A DNA stretch of 64,000 nt, from assembly GCA_943787595.1 (NCBI GenBank), contig CALSNA010000006.1, forward strand, positions 1 through 64,000, given 5' to 3'. Source of the stretch: an uncultured Pseudomonadales bacterium (GTDB lineage: Bacteria > Pseudomonadota > Gammaproteobacteria > Pseudomonadales > Balneatricaceae). The position numbers were made by a program, and so were the translations under genes. The number at the start of each line of letters is the position of its first letter. Position 1 is the first letter of the stretch. Shown piece by piece: positions 1-9,481 of this stretch. The notes below the pieces were generated by a model that was not told where the DNA came from, made no database searches, and was given only the letters and a program-made list of their open reading frames with translations.

Positions 1-112
1 AATCATATACCAGTATTTCTAGGCGAAATAGAGCTCAAACAAAAATGCTAGTATTATATGAGCTTAAGTGATCATGGTATTTCGTACTCTGGCGGTGTTT
101 AATCAAGCCAAC

Positions 113-382
113 CTATTCATCTTCACCGAAACGATCATTAATTAGCTGAACCAACTCATTAAAAGCTATTTCAGCGTCCTCACCCTCTATTTCGAAGTTG
201 AGTACCGTTCCCCGGGTTGCCGCCAGTAACATAACGGCCATAATACTTTTGGCATCCACCCTACTGGATTCCAGACCAATTTGTATATCACAAGCATATC
301 TACTTGATAAATCCACTAGCTTGGCTGCCGCTCGGGCATGTAGACCAAGTTTATTGATAATGGTGACTTGTCCGGTAATCAT
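113..382 (-). CDS. ptsO: Phosphocarrier protein NPr (HPr-like, nitrogen PTS)
   Basis: An 89-residue HPr-fold protein. The phosphorylation site is visible near the N-terminus as GLHARAA (His about residue 16), and the regulatory-serine region reads KSIMAVMLLAA. Length and sequence fit NPr, which receives phosphate from PtsP (EI-Ntr) and passes it to PtsN (EIIA-Ntr) in the cytoplasmic nitrogen-related phosphotransferase relay. It lies downstream of rpoN on the same strand, the usual gammaproteobacterial location, but hpf, ptsN and rapZ, which normally separate the two, are absent. Its usual phospho-acceptor is therefore not encoded here. The product call is firm; whether the relay still works is unknown. 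Confidence 0.9.
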   Translation of the reverse strand: MITGQVTIINKLGLHARAAAKLVDLSSRYACDIQIGLESSRVDAKSIMAVMLLAATRGTVLNFEIEGEDAEIAFNELVQLINDRFGEDE

Positions 383-895
383 GCTAGATCCTGATAGGCA
401 TTATATTCAGAATAATTCACGATGAGCATCTTGTATATAACCAATTTTAACAACACAGCGATTTTAAACCCATGCCCAGTTTTTAGGAATGATGGTAACG
501 GCATAATTCTAGTAGAGTTCCATCTAATTTTCTAGATCAATACAATAAACAGCGATGACTTTGCAAAGCATTGGTCAGCATATACTTTTTACCATTGTTA
601 TATGACGGTTTAACCAAAAATAAACATGGCATTTGTGACTCTTTTTTACACCACTGCCCAAAAGTTAATCAGTGCTACAGCATCAAACTAACTCACAACA
701 ACATGTTTTTTTGCAGCTTAGCAGTGTTTTAAATAACCGCGTGGTTGTACACACCATCAGATCGCAGATCTAATTCATACATAGTTCCTTGCTAAAACAA
801 AGTAGTTAGGTAAAAATTAGACTGAAGATTCATATATCTCTGAGGTCAACAATTAGCACGGTTATGGTTCCTTTTACCCATGCTTAGCAAGCCCA
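383..895. other. Gene-free gap where hpf-ptsN-rapZ are expected
   Basis: About 510 bases between ptsO and rpoN contain no convincing reading frame. In related gammaproteobacteria this interval carries hpf, ptsN and rapZ, roughly 1.8 kb. I see no recognisable remnant of any of the three on either strand. The AT-rich sequence with scattered stops looks like decayed DNA left after deletion. Confidence 0.6.
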
Positions 896-2392
896 TTATG
901 CCAATCGTTTACGCTCGTTGGAAGGTGGTATACTCATCTCTTCACGGTACTTAGCAATAGTACGGCGAGCAATCTTAATACCTTGCTGTCCGAGTAAATT
1001 AGTTAGTTTATTGTCACTCAAAGGCTTTCTAGGCAGCTCAGCTCCAATTAATTTACGGATAATAGCGCGAATAGCGATGGATGAACGTTCACCACCATTG
1101 GCGGTACCTACATGGCTAGAAAAAAAATACTTCAATTCAAAAATCCCACGAGGTGTATGGATATACTTTTGGGTGGTTACTCGAGAAACAGTGGATTCAT
1201 GCATGTCAATGTGCTCAGCAATATCAGCCAATATCAATGGCTTCATAGACTCTTCACCACTATCGAGAAAACCTTGCTGTATTTTACAAATACACCGAGC
1301 TACCCTCAGCAGTGTATCATTACGGCTTTGCAGACTTTTTAAAAACCATCGGGCTTCCTGCAAATGGCTTTTGATAAAGTTGTTGTCCTTATCATTACTA
1401 ACTTTGCTAAGTACTGCATATTGCTGGTTGATACATATTTTGGGAGCAATTTCAGGGTTAAGTTCCACTCGCCAGATTTGGTTAACTTTGCGAACAATTA
1501 CATCAGGAATCAAATGTGGCACAGTGGTCGAACTGATTGCATCACCTGGATATGGAGTCAGTGTGGTGATCAGATTGAGTATTTCCTGGAGTTCAGGTTT
1601 GCAAAAACCGGTACGACGTTGCAATAGATTGTAATCATGGTTACCCAATAATTCCAGATGATCTCTAACTAAAGTAATAGCATGATCACGTTGAGCTATC
1701 TTTGGGCCCAGGTCCCGTAATTGCACCAGTAGGCATTCTCGCAGATCCCAGCAACCAGAGCCCATCGGATCGAATTGTTGAATGTGGTGCCGCACAGCTT
1801 CAACTTCATCAATCTCAACTGCATCCTCTGATTCTGTGGCCAAATTAGAGTTAATGCTTTGTACGAGTTCATCTAAGTTTTGAACTAAATAACCACGTTC
1901 ATCAATTGCATCAATAATGCTAATACCGATAAAACGATCCACATCACTCATGGAAACTAAGTTAAGTTGCCATAATAGATGTCCCTGTAAGCTCTCTTGT
2001 ACAGTTTCTTGACTTTCAAATTGACCGTTGTGGTATATGCTCGCTGAACTTGCAGACTGAAAAGTGTCTTCCCAGTTTGCATCAATAGCCATTTCCATCG
2101 GAATTTGCTCACACCATTGACTATCAGTCTGGTGCTCATCGGCTAAGTGACTACTATCAATGGATTTGGTTGCAGAGGGTGGAGAAAACTGTTTTTCAGA
2201 CTCAATATCCCTGTCAAAGGCCTCAGGGTACGCTAACTCCTCCTCAAGTTCCAACAATGGATTACTGTCAAGCGCTTTCTGGATTTCTTGTTGCAGGTCT
2301 AAGGTTGATAACTGCAGCAATTTAATGGCTTGCTGCAGCTGTGGTGTCATAGCAGTTTGTTGGTTAATTTTTAGCTGCAGTGAAGATTTCAT
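896..2392 (-). CDS. rpoN: RNA polymerase sigma-54 factor
   Basis: A 498-residue RpoN directs RNA polymerase to -24/-12 promoters, which need an AAA+ enhancer-binding protein for open-complex formation. The Gln/Leu-rich region I is clear at the N-terminus (QLQQAIKLLQLSTLDLQQEI, then NPLLELEEE). An acidic region II follows, then the core-binding region and helix-turn-helix. The RpoN box is at the C-terminus as ARRTIAKYREEM. Length is typical. I start at the ATG giving MKSSLQLKINQQ; a TTG two codons upstream is less likely. The lptB gene lies upstream on the same strand with a 79-base gap. The intact gene implies that sigma-54 promoters remain in use. Confidence 0.96.
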   Translation of the reverse strand: MKSSLQLKINQQTAMTPQLQQAIKLLQLSTLDLQQEIQKALDSNPLLELEEELAYPEAFDRDIESEKQFSPPSATKSIDSSHLADEHQTDSQWCEQIPMEMAIDANWEDTFQSASSASIYHNGQFESQETVQESLQGHLLWQLNLVSMSDVDRFIGISIIDAIDERGYLVQNLDELVQSINSNLATESEDAVEIDEVEAVRHHIQQFDPMGSGCWDLRECLLVQLRDLGPKIAQRDHAITLVRDHLELLGNHDYNLLQRRTGFCKPELQEILNLITTLTPYPGDAISSTTVPHLIPDVIVRKVNQIWRVELNPEIAPKICINQQYAVLSKVSNDKDNNFIKSHLQEARWFLKSLQSRNDTLLRVARCICKIQQGFLDSGEESMKPLILADIAEHIDMHESTVSRVTTQKYIHTPRGIFELKYFFSSHVGTANGGERSSIAIRAIIRKLIGAELPRKPLSDNKLTNLLGQQGIKIARRTIAKYREEMSIPPSNERKRLA

Positions 2393-2477
2393 GATCAAAT
2401 CGCAATGCTTTAGTTTATGACGTAGTGTGATTATATTTAGTCATAATTGCCACAAAATGAGGTGATTTATGATGTAA

Positions 2478-3203
2478 TTAGAGTGTGAATCTATTGCCTA
2501 AGTATACCTCTTTTACCTGAGGATTAGCCAAAATATCATTGCTAGAACCAGAAGCCAAAATGTAACCTTCACTAACGATATAGGCTTTGTTACAAATATC
2601 TAGCGTATCACGTACATTATGGTCGGTAATCAATACACCAATATCACTGTTCGCCAAATGACGAATAATCTGTTTAATATCACCCACAGCAATGGGATCA
2701 ATTCCAGCAAAGGGCTCATCTAAGAGTATGAATTTTGGTTCACTAGCCAATGCTCGAGCTATTTCCACTCGACGGCGCTCACCACCAGAAAGACTCATCC
2801 CACGGCTATTCTGTATATGCTGCAAACCAAATTCCTCCAACAGTGCGTTTAGCTTGTAGAGCTGCTGCTGGCGGGTTAAATCTTTCCGGTTTTGCAAGAT
2901 AGCCAGGATATTTTGTTGTACCGTAAGCTTACGAAATACTGACGCTTCTTGAGGTAAATAACCGATGCCTTTTCGAGCTCTGGCATGCATGGGTTGGCAA
3001 CTCAGGTCATTTGTACCAAGAAATATCTGTCCCTGATCGACTTCAATAAGGCCAGTTATCATATAAAAACAAGTGGTTTTACCAGCACCATTTGGGCCCA
3101 ACAAGCCAACAATTTCTCCTTGTAGAACACTGAGGCTGATATCTTTAACAACGGAGCGCTGACCGTAAGACTTAGCAAGATTTTTAGCCTGCAGACAAGT
3201 CAT
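2478..3203 (-). CDS. lptB: LPS export ABC transporter ATPase LptB
   Basis: A 241-residue ABC ATPase that powers extraction of lipopolysaccharide from the inner membrane with LptF/LptG. The Walker A motif is GPNGAGKTT near residue 36. The signature is LSGGERRR near 138 and Walker B is [12 protein letters not shown] near 158, followed by the switch histidine in [15 protein letters not shown] and [11 protein letters not shown] are characteristic of LptB. It follows lptA by 9 bases in the lptC-lptA-lptB-rpoN arrangement. The membrane partners lptF/lptG are not in this window. Confidence 0.96.
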   Translation of the reverse strand: MTCLQAKNLAKSYGQRSVVKDISLSVLQGEIVGLLGPNGAGKTTCFYMITGLIEVDQGQIFLGTNDLSCQPMHARARKGIGYLPQEASVFRKLTVQQNILAILQNRKDLTRQQQLYKLNALLEEFGLQHIQNSRGMSLSGGERRRVEIARALASEPKFILLDEPFAGIDPIAVGDIKQIIRHLANSDIGVLITDHNVRDTLDICNKAYIVSEGYILASGSSNDILANPQVKEVYLGNRFTL

Positions 3204-3212
3204 AATCGCATC

Positions 3213-3722
3213 TCAAGGTTGCTGCTTAGGGTTAATGATCATCTGTACTCGTTGCTGACCTGATGTATTGGAGAATACGTTGACTTTATCCTGTTGTAGC
3301 AGATAAATAATTCGGTCTCCTGAAGTAGTATTACCTTGCTGCTCTAGTTTGGCTGATTTGATGATCTCCAACTGCTCGTTACTCAATTGATAGCGGATAT
3401 TATCTCCCCATACTTGGGTAAGATCTTCATGATGATTAACCTGTTTCCGGAAATATGCTGGCTTCCCAGTCGCTACGATTAGACTGAGTTCATCATTTAC
3501 ATTATGGATTTCAACCTGATCAGCGTTAATGGTCATACTGCCCTGAGTGACAACTACTGTGCCAGAATAAACAGAAAGCCCCTCATTTTGAGCTATTTCT
3601 GCCTGATCAGCACTAATAGATATAGGCTGTTGCTGATCTTCTGGTAGAGCCATTAATACTGAACTGCTAGCGCTGTTAGCTAATATCAATATGGAAAGCA
3701 AAATACGTTTTGTGGTGATCAT
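3213..3722 (-). CDS. lptA: Periplasmic LPS transport protein LptA
   Basis: A 169-residue periplasmic protein that forms the beta-jellyroll bridge carrying lipopolysaccharide from LptC to LptD. A signal peptide (MITTKRILLSILILANSASS) is followed by an OstA-like domain including ISADQAEIAQNEGLSVYSGT and the GDRIIYLLQQDKV segment. I choose the internal ATG because an AAGGTG ribosome site lies 8 bases upstream and it places the signal peptide at the N-terminus. The longer frame, starting 11 codons earlier, would overlap lptC. The gene sits between lptC and lptB in one transcription unit. Confidence 0.93.
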   Translation of the reverse strand: MITTKRILLSILILANSASSSVLMALPEDQQQPISISADQAEIAQNEGLSVYSGTVVVTQGSMTINADQVEIHNVNDELSLIVATGKPAYFRKQVNHHEDLTQVWGDNIRYQLSNEQLEIIKSAKLEQQGNTTSGDRIIYLLQQDKVNVFSNTSGQQRVQMIINPKQQP

Positions 3723-3735
3723 ATCAATAACACCT

Positions 3736-4299
3736 TTAGTTGTTGTGGATACCATTCACATCATCAAGTAGCAACAGTCGCTGATTGATAAACCACATTT
3801 TCACACCTCTACCTGTTAACAAACTTTTTTTATCGGTAACAGTTACTTTTTCACTACTCTGTGCATAGTCCTTGTCGGGAAATATTCTAAGACTTTCACC
3901 AGATAAACTAAAAGGGTTCATAGACTCCGCAGGGCTATTTATACGAAAGCCTTGCTTCAGTAGTACCAGAGAACCAGAATCACTCATACTACCCTGTGCT
4001 GCTCGGGCCTGCCACTGTAACTCACTCAGTCGATGCATGCGCATATACGGTCGTTCAAATTTAGTCAGTTGCAGCTGTGGCCAATGTTGCAACTGGTCAG
4101 CCTGGATACTATATTTTAGCTGACCGTTAATGTAGCGACGCGTCAGAGACTGAGTGGCAAAATAATCTAACGCCCCATTGTCTCTGATCTGGCTACTCAT
4201 TGATGGATGACGACTATTCCAGAGAATAACCGAAGCAACCACTAATGTCGTTACAACTAGGCTGATTTGCAGCCATAGTCGACTTGTAAAACGCATCAT
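3736..4299 (-). CDS. lptC: LPS export protein LptC
   Basis: A 187-residue bitopic inner-membrane protein with one N-terminal transmembrane helix (LQISLVVTTLVVASVILW) and a periplasmic jellyroll domain. It passes lipopolysaccharide from LptBFG to LptA. Sequence conservation in LptC is weak, so the call rests on the single anchor, the size, the YFATQSLTRRYINGQL-like start of the domain and the diagnostic position between kdsC and lptA. Its ATG overlaps the kdsC stop by four bases (ATGA), indicating translational coupling. Confidence 0.9.
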   Translation of the reverse strand: MMRFTSRLWLQISLVVTTLVVASVILWNSRHPSMSSQIRDNGALDYFATQSLTRRYINGQLKYSIQADQLQHWPQLQLTKFERPYMRMHRLSELQWQARAAQGSMSDSGSLVLLKQGFRINSPAESMNPFSLSGESLRIFPDKDYAQSSEKVTVTDKKSLLTGRGVKMWFINQRLLLLDDVNGIHNN

Positions 4300-4841
4300 G
4301 GTAAATCAGATTTTAGGTAGACAGCCAATTGGTCTGACCAAGTATTCTGCGCCTGCATCAATAGTTCACAAACTTCACGAACAGCACCGTCACCACCTTG
4401 ACGGCGGGTACAGAAAGCCACATGTTGCTTTAGCTCAGGAGAGGCATTAGGAACGGTGATACCGAGTCCAACTTTGCGTATGGCAGGTAAATCAGGTAAA
4501 TCATCACCCATATAGGCGACTTGGTGCAAATGTAAATCCATCCTGGCAATCATTTCAGATAGCGCAACCAGTTTATCTTCCCGCCCTTGTATCAAAGATT
4601 CGATATTCAGGTCTTGGGCTCGTTTAGCCACAATTGATGATTGTCTACCTGTGATAATGGCGACCTTAACACCTGATCGTTGCAACATCTTGATACCTTG
4701 GCCATCTAGGCTATTAAAAGCCTTCAGTTCTACACCTTGATCAGTAAAATATAACTTGCCATCGCTCATCACGCCATCAACATCCAATACTAAAAGGCGA
4801 ATATGGCAAGCAAGTTCAAGATAGTAACTGGGCTCTAACAT
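4296..4841 (-). CDS. kdsC: 3-deoxy-D-manno-octulosonate 8-phosphate phosphatase
   Basis: A 181-residue C0-type HAD phosphatase that converts Kdo-8-phosphate to Kdo, the LPS core sugar. Motif I is LDVDGVMSDG near residue 19, with nucleophile and acid-base aspartates. Motif II lies in AIITGRQS and motif III/IV in VAYMGDDLPD. The C-terminal GGDGAVREVCELL is typical of KdsC, which works as a tetramer. The gene overlaps lptC and follows kdsD by 30 bases, keeping the two Kdo-supply enzymes together with the LPS export genes. Confidence 0.96.
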   Translation of the reverse strand: MLEPSYYLELACHIRLLVLDVDGVMSDGKLYFTDQGVELKAFNSLDGQGIKMLQRSGVKVAIITGRQSSIVAKRAQDLNIESLIQGREDKLVALSEMIARMDLHLHQVAYMGDDLPDLPAIRKVGLGITVPNASPELKQHVAFCTRRQGGDGAVREVCELLMQAQNTWSDQLAVYLKSDLP

Positions 4842-4871
4842 AATTATTTACTGTACCAAACAATGTGGCAT

Positions 4872-5840
4872 TTACAAAACTCCTGCACGCAGTAGATCAT
4901 GCATATTGATAGCGCCAACTGGATGATGATTACGATCCACCACCACCAATGCGTTGATTTTTTTCTGCTCCATTATTTTCAGAGCTTTGGCTGCCAGCAT
5001 GTCAGCCTTAGCTGTCATGGGCTGTAGGGACATCAAATCAACGATGGCCGTCTGTCGTAAATCCAAAGGCTGCTTTAGGCCACGACGCAGATCACCATCG
5101 GTATAAATACCCACCAGTTGCCCTTTACTATTGGCCACAGCTGCCATCCCTAATCCTTTTCGGGTCATTTCTAGTAAAGTATCAGCCAAACTGGTTTGCT
5201 CTGAAACTAGTGGCAGATCAATTCCCCGATGCATGATATCACCTAGTTGCAGTAGCAGTCGACGCCCCAAGGCGCCGCTCGGATGCGAAAATGCAAAATC
5301 TTCAGCAGTGAAACCACGAGCTTCCAGCAAAGCAATAGCAAGAGCATCTCCCATAACCAAGCAAGCTGTGGTACTGGAGGTTGGCGCTAGTCCCAATGGA
5401 CAAGCCTCAGCGTTGACACGGACATTAAGATTAATGTCCGCATGCTGGGCAAGTGTGGATTTAGTATCACCAGTCATAGCAACTAGAGGAATGCCTTGGC
5501 GCTGTAACAGCGGCAACAGGGTTAGGATCTCTGCTGTCGTGCCAGAATAAGACAAAGCCAAGACTACATCAGTAGAGGTAATCATACCTAAGTCACCATG
5601 ACTGGCTTCTCCAGGATGCATAAAGAAAGCTGGGCTACCAGTACTGGCCAAGGTAGCTGCAATCTTGCCAGCAATGTGACCAGATTTACCCATACCAGTG
5701 ACAACAATGTGTCCCTTACAATTGAGCAGTAGCTGGCATGCCTGTTCAAAATCATCGTCAATACGGTGTTCAAGATCAGCAATAGCAGACTTCTCTATAC
5801 TGATAGTCCGTAGGGCAGCTAAGCAAAAGGTATTGGACAA
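4872..5840 (-). CDS. kdsD: Arabinose-5-phosphate isomerase KdsD
   Basis: A 322-residue enzyme interconverting ribulose-5-phosphate and arabinose-5-phosphate, the first committed step of Kdo synthesis. An N-terminal SIS sugar-isomerase domain is visible (VVTGMGKSGHIAGKIAATLA, then HPGEASHGDLG and LALSYSGTTAE). Two CBS domains follow, each about 55 residues (GIDLPLVSEQTSL.. and MTAKADMLAAKALKIMEQKK). Length and order are standard. It is upstream of kdsC on the same strand and downstream of the yrbG antiporter gene, as in Escherichia coli and Pseudomonas. Confidence 0.96.
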   Translation of the reverse strand: MSNTFCLAALRTISIEKSAIADLEHRIDDDFEQACQLLLNCKGHIVVTGMGKSGHIAGKIAATLASTGSPAFFMHPGEASHGDLGMITSTDVVLALSYSGTTAEILTLLPLLQRQGIPLVAMTGDTKSTLAQHADINLNVRVNAEACPLGLAPTSSTTACLVMGDALAIALLEARGFTAEDFAFSHPSGALGRRLLLQLGDIMHRGIDLPLVSEQTSLADTLLEMTRKGLGMAAVANSKGQLVGIYTDGDLRRGLKQPLDLRQTAIVDLMSLQPMTAKADMLAAKALKIMEQKKINALVVVDRNHHPVGAINMHDLLRAGVL

Positions 5841-5927
5841 TATACTTCCTCTGTCTATAGTAGAGGATTAGCTGTCTGGCTAATCCGTGTTAAGTGAAAA
5901 TCATCCATGGTATGGCAGACTGTGTGT

Positions 5928-6866
5928 CTAATTGACATTAGTATAAAGCAAAGCCAAGTAGCCCACATATACTAGCAATAGCAACCCTCCTACGGGTCGA
6001 TTGATGCTGTTGCCATTGCGGATCCGAAAGTTAGCTATTAAGGCTACGGTTAACAGCAGCAGTAATCCATAATCACGCCACAATGAAGTTATGGCGATAG
6101 CTGATGGTTGAATTAGTCCTGGCAACGACATAACCGCGAGCAAATTAAAAATATTAGAACCGACCACATTACCTATAGCCATATCATGCTGGTTTCGTAA
6201 GACACTGATAATTGAGGTTGCAAGCTCTGGAATACTAGTTCCAATGGCCACTACAGTCAGACCGATGATTAGTTCACTAACGCCGAGCCGGACCGCTATA
6301 TCGATAGCTCCCCAGACTAGCAGACGAGAACTGAGTATCAATAATGTTAATCCAGTTACTAGCCAGAATAAGCTGCGCAAGCGCCCCATGGACACAATCT
6401 CAGTACTAGGTTGAGATGCATTTTTTGAGGAGCATTTGAAAAGATATAGGCAAATAATCAATCCAGTGAACAGCAATATGCCATCCAACCGCCCCAGATA
6501 CTGATCTGCCAATAGTATTCCAGCTAAAATTGTGGCGCCGAGTAATATATTTAGTTCTAACTGGATATTAGATCTTTGTGAACACAGTGGCACAATCAGC
6601 GCTGTCAAGCCAAGTACTAGAGCAATATTAGCGATGTTAGAGCCCACGGCGTTACCAATGGCTAACGCTGGGGCATCTTGCCAAGCGGCTACACCTGAAA
6701 TCAATATCTCTGGCGCAGAAGTACCAAAAGCAACAATGGTAAGACCAACCAACATAGGTGACATACCTAAGCTATGGGCAATAGATGCAGCACCATTAAC
6801 AAAACAACTAGCACTCCAGGTAATCAGGCACAGGCCAATGACAATGGCAATTAAAGCTAACAACAT
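5928..6866 (-). CDS. yrbG: Calcium/sodium antiporter, CaCA family (YrbG-like)
   Basis: A 312-residue integral membrane protein with about ten hydrophobic helices. The two inverted alpha repeats of Ca2+/cation antiporters are clear: GLTIVAFGTSAPEILISG with NAVGSNIANIALVLG in the first half, and GLTVVAIGTSIPELATSI with NVVGSNIFNLLAVM in the second. The acidic residues in GTSAPE and GTSIPE coordinate the ion in this family. Gene position next to kdsD is the classic yrbG location. The transported ion is inferred from the family only. Confidence 0.92.
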   Translation of the reverse strand: MLLALIAIVIGLCLITWSASCFVNGAASIAHSLGMSPMLVGLTIVAFGTSAPEILISGVAAWQDAPALAIGNAVGSNIANIALVLGLTALIVPLCSQRSNIQLELNILLGATILAGILLADQYLGRLDGILLFTGLIICLYLFKCSSKNASQPSTEIVSMGRLRSLFWLVTGLTLLILSSRLLVWGAIDIAVRLGVSELIIGLTVVAIGTSIPELATSIISVLRNQHDMAIGNVVGSNIFNLLAVMSLPGLIQPSAIAITSLWRDYGLLLLLTVALIANFRIRNGNSINRPVGGLLLLVYVGYLALLYTNVN

Positions 6867-7421
6867 AATAATCGGATTATTTGAGATTAATTGATAAGAT
6901 CAATACGGAACTTAATAAATAATTAAGTTTAGATAACTGTTACAAACAACGTCATTATAATAATTGTGTTGGAAAACTGCATCATGGATTGTATAAATTT
7001 AGAAAGATATTGCATACTCTTAGATTGTGGTTCAATGAGGTGAAATCCTGTGGGTAGATATATGATAATTGCCTTAGTATATGAAAAATGGCATGGACAC
7101 CAGGCATTGAAAGAATTTAAAACGTTATTAACAATCGGTCGCATTGACAACCCAAGGTAAAATATGTGGTAGCTTTAGACAACAGGTTTTCCATTGCTGC
7201 TTTCGAGTGCTACAATTTACTTAAATAAACTAACATCAAACAAGTTTGCCAATGCTAGGAAATATAGTGAGCATGTGTAACACCAATTAAAAGTGTATTC
7301 TAGTACGCTACACTGTAATTATCCTGAATCTAATTACAGTCCATTGTTATGGGCCTTGGCTATCCTGTGTCACATTAAACAATACCATTTAACTAGGGAT
7401 GCTAAAATTAAGGGAATGAGC
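6867..7421. other. Divergent intergenic region yrbG / mlaF
   Basis: About 555 bases separate the divergent yrbG-kdsD-kdsC-lpt block from the mla operon. It should contain both promoters. I could not place either with confidence, because the region is AT-rich with many TATAAT-like hexamers. The plus frame running into mlaF extends upstream to about 7293 but lacks conserved sequence before the MSGKG start, so that extension is probably untranslated. Confidence 0.5.
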
Positions 7422-8192
7422 ATGTCCGGAAAAGGTGTGATTGCGCTTGAAAAGCTAACCTATTATAGAGGTCAAAAACTGATATTTGAGCAACTAGACC
7501 TAGTAGTTGAAACTGGTAAAATCACTGCCATCATGGGCCCCAGTGGTTGCGGTAAAACCACCCTGCTTCGGTTAATCGGTGGCCAATTGCAGCCATATAG
7601 TGGCACGATACACATATTGGGGAAGGATTTACAACAACTTAATCGACGAGAATTAAGTCGTTTGCGCAGCCGTATGGGAGTTCTATTTCAAAGCGGTGCT
7701 CTGTTCACTGATCTAAATGTATTTGAAAATGTCGCATTTCCAATGCGAGAACATGGTAACCTGACTGAAGAACAGTTAAGTGAACAGGTACTATTGAAGC
7801 TGGATGCGGTCGGTCTGCGTAGTGCTCGCCATCTTTTCCCTGCCCAATTATCTGGCGGTATGGCTCGTCGGATAGCGTTAGCACGAGCGGTGGCTATGAA
7901 TCCAGAAGTTGTATTCTATGATGAACCCTTTGCTGGTCAAGACCCAATTGCAACGACTGCAGTGATGCGTTTAATTCAATCACTTGCTCAGGCTCAGGGG
8001 CATACTAGTGTGTTAGTTTCACATGACCTTGCTGAAACTTGTGCTATAGCTGACCATATTATACTGTTAGGGCATGGTCGGATGTTGGCGCAAGGTACTC
8101 CAACACAATTGCTGGCCAGTGAAGACCCCGTGGTTCAGCAGTTTACACGTGGTGAAGTTGATAGCATGATGCCACTTTGTGATCCGATTTAG
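7422..8192 (+). CDS. mlaF: Phospholipid ABC transporter ATPase MlaF
   Basis: A 256-residue ATPase of the MlaFEDB inner-membrane complex, which moves phospholipids between the inner membrane and periplasmic MlaC to maintain outer-membrane asymmetry. Walker A is GPSGCGKTT, the signature region is LSGGMARRIALARA, Walker B is VVFYDEPFAGQDP, and the H-loop is VLVSHDLAET. I choose the ATG giving MSGKGVIALEKL because AAGGGA lies 6 bases upstream and homology begins there. The frame is open about 43 codons further upstream. First gene of mlaFEDC-ibaG-murA. Confidence 0.94.
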   Translation: MSGKGVIALEKLTYYRGQKLIFEQLDLVVETGKITAIMGPSGCGKTTLLRLIGGQLQPYSGTIHILGKDLQQLNRRELSRLRSRMGVLFQSGALFTDLNVFENVAFPMREHGNLTEEQLSEQVLLKLDAVGLRSARHLFPAQLSGGMARRIALARAVAMNPEVVFYDEPFAGQDPIATTAVMRLIQSLAQAQGHTSVLVSHDLAETCAIADHIILLGHGRMLAQGTPTQLLASEDPVVQQFTRGEVDSMMPLCDPI

Positions 8193-8206
8193 GCAGTAAG
8201 CAAACC

Positions 8207-8995
8207 ATGATTAATCTAGTCTCACAGTCATTGCAGTGGCTTGGTATGATAACCCTGCAGCGATTGACTTTATTGGGACGAGCAGGCTTGATGCTACCCA
8301 AAGCGCTATTGGTATGGCCCAGTTCCCAGGCGTTCGAGCGACTGCTGCAACAATTGTATATTGTTGGTGTGCAGTCAATGCTAATTATGTTGGTTTCTTC
8401 ACTATTTATTGGAGCGGTACTGGGCTTGCAAGGATATACTGTATTGGTAGACTTTGGCTCAGAAGAAGCTGTTGGGCAGTTAGTTGCTCTGACACTAGTA
8501 CGCGAATTGTCACCTGTGGTGGCCGCACTTTTATTTGTCGGACGAGCAGGATCAGCATTGACCGCTGAAATTGGCTTAATGAAAGTCACCGAACAGCTGG
8601 CTAGCTTGGAAATGTTTGGTGTGGATCCGTTGCATCGTATTATTGCACCTCGTTTTCTTGCTGGACTGATAGCTTTACCATTGCTGACCACCATATTTAG
8701 TATAATGGGCATATATGGTGGCCATATCATTGCAATTGAATGGCTGGGGGTTTATAGCGGTTCATATTGGGGTAATATGCAACAGAGTGTCAGCTTTGAT
8801 GCAGACATTATGCAGGGTGTCGTTAAATCTCTGGTATTTGCAGTGGTGGTGACTTGGATTGCACTTTACCAAGGTTACGCTGCTCATCCCACTGCTAAGG
8901 GTATCAGTGTTGCCACCACACGTACTGTTGTGTTGGCATCATTAGTGGTGCTAGGCCTTGACTTTTTGATGACAGCATTGATGTTTGGGAGATAG
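8207..8995 (+). CDS. mlaE: Phospholipid ABC transporter permease MlaE
   Basis: A 262-residue MlaE-family permease with about five to six hydrophobic segments. It forms the membrane channel of the MlaFEDB complex. Diagnostic stretches include the ALTLVRELSPVVAALLFVGR segment, GSALTAEIGLMKVTEQ, and the conserved end of the family. The start is 14 bases after the mlaF stop, and mlaD follows after only 3 bases, so the three genes are clearly cotranscribed. Confidence 0.94.
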   Translation: MINLVSQSLQWLGMITLQRLTLLGRAGLMLPKALLVWPSSQAFERLLQQLYIVGVQSMLIMLVSSLFIGAVLGLQGYTVLVDFGSEEAVGQLVALTLVRELSPVVAALLFVGRAGSALTAEIGLMKVTEQLASLEMFGVDPLHRIIAPRFLAGLIALPLLTTIFSIMGIYGGHIIAIEWLGVYSGSYWGNMQQSVSFDADIMQGVVKSLVFAVVVTWIALYQGYAAHPTAKGISVATTRTVVLASLVVLGLDFLMTALMFGR

Positions 8996-8998
8996 TAA

Positions 8999-9454
8999 AT
9001 GAATAAACCCTGGCTTGAGATCAGCGTTGGCACTTTTATTGTTGCAGGCATAGCAGCATTACTGATGCTAGCAGTACAGGTAGGTGGTTATCATTTGAAC
9101 CGTAGTACAGATACTTATCGACTTACAGCACTGTTTGATAATACCGCAGGGCTTGCCGTGAGAGCACAGGTAACCCTTTCTGGCGTCACTATTGGTAAAG
9201 TTGTGGCTATTCGTATTGACAAGAACCAGTTGATGGCAAGGGTTGATATGGATATCAAGGCTGAAATAGATTACCTGAGCTTGGATTCTACGGCTAGTAT
9301 CTTAACCTCTGGTTTACTGGGTGAAAAGTATATTGGCATTACAGTGGGTGCGGAAGAAGCATCTTTAAAGCATGGTGACCAGATAGCTGATACCCAATCT
9401 GCATTGGTACTGGAAGACTTAATTGGTCGGATGCTGGTCAATATGACGCAATAG
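8999..9454 (+). CDS. mlaD: MCE-domain lipid-binding protein MlaD
   Basis: A 151-residue protein with one N-terminal transmembrane helix (VGTFIVAGIAALLMLAVQVG) followed by a single MCE domain. The domain contains YRLTALFDNTAGLAVRAQVT, then SGVTIGKV and the TSGLLGEKYIGI segment. In this family it forms a periplasmic hexameric ring that channels phospholipid between MlaE and MlaC. It lies 3 bases after mlaE. The length is near that of Pseudomonas MlaD and somewhat shorter than the E. coli protein. Confidence 0.94.
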   Translation: MNKPWLEISVGTFIVAGIAALLMLAVQVGGYHLNRSTDTYRLTALFDNTAGLAVRAQVTLSGVTIGKVVAIRIDKNQLMARVDMDIKAEIDYLSLDSTASILTSGLLGEKYIGITVGAEEASLKHGDQIADTQSALVLEDLIGRMLVNMTQ

Positions 9455-9481
9455 AAAAAAATTTACTCAGAGAGTAACATC

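Noticed and set aside
918-1634. A 238-codon plus-strand frame opposite rpoN
   Set aside because: It is antisense to the conserved core and C-terminal region of sigma-54 and lacks any known family.
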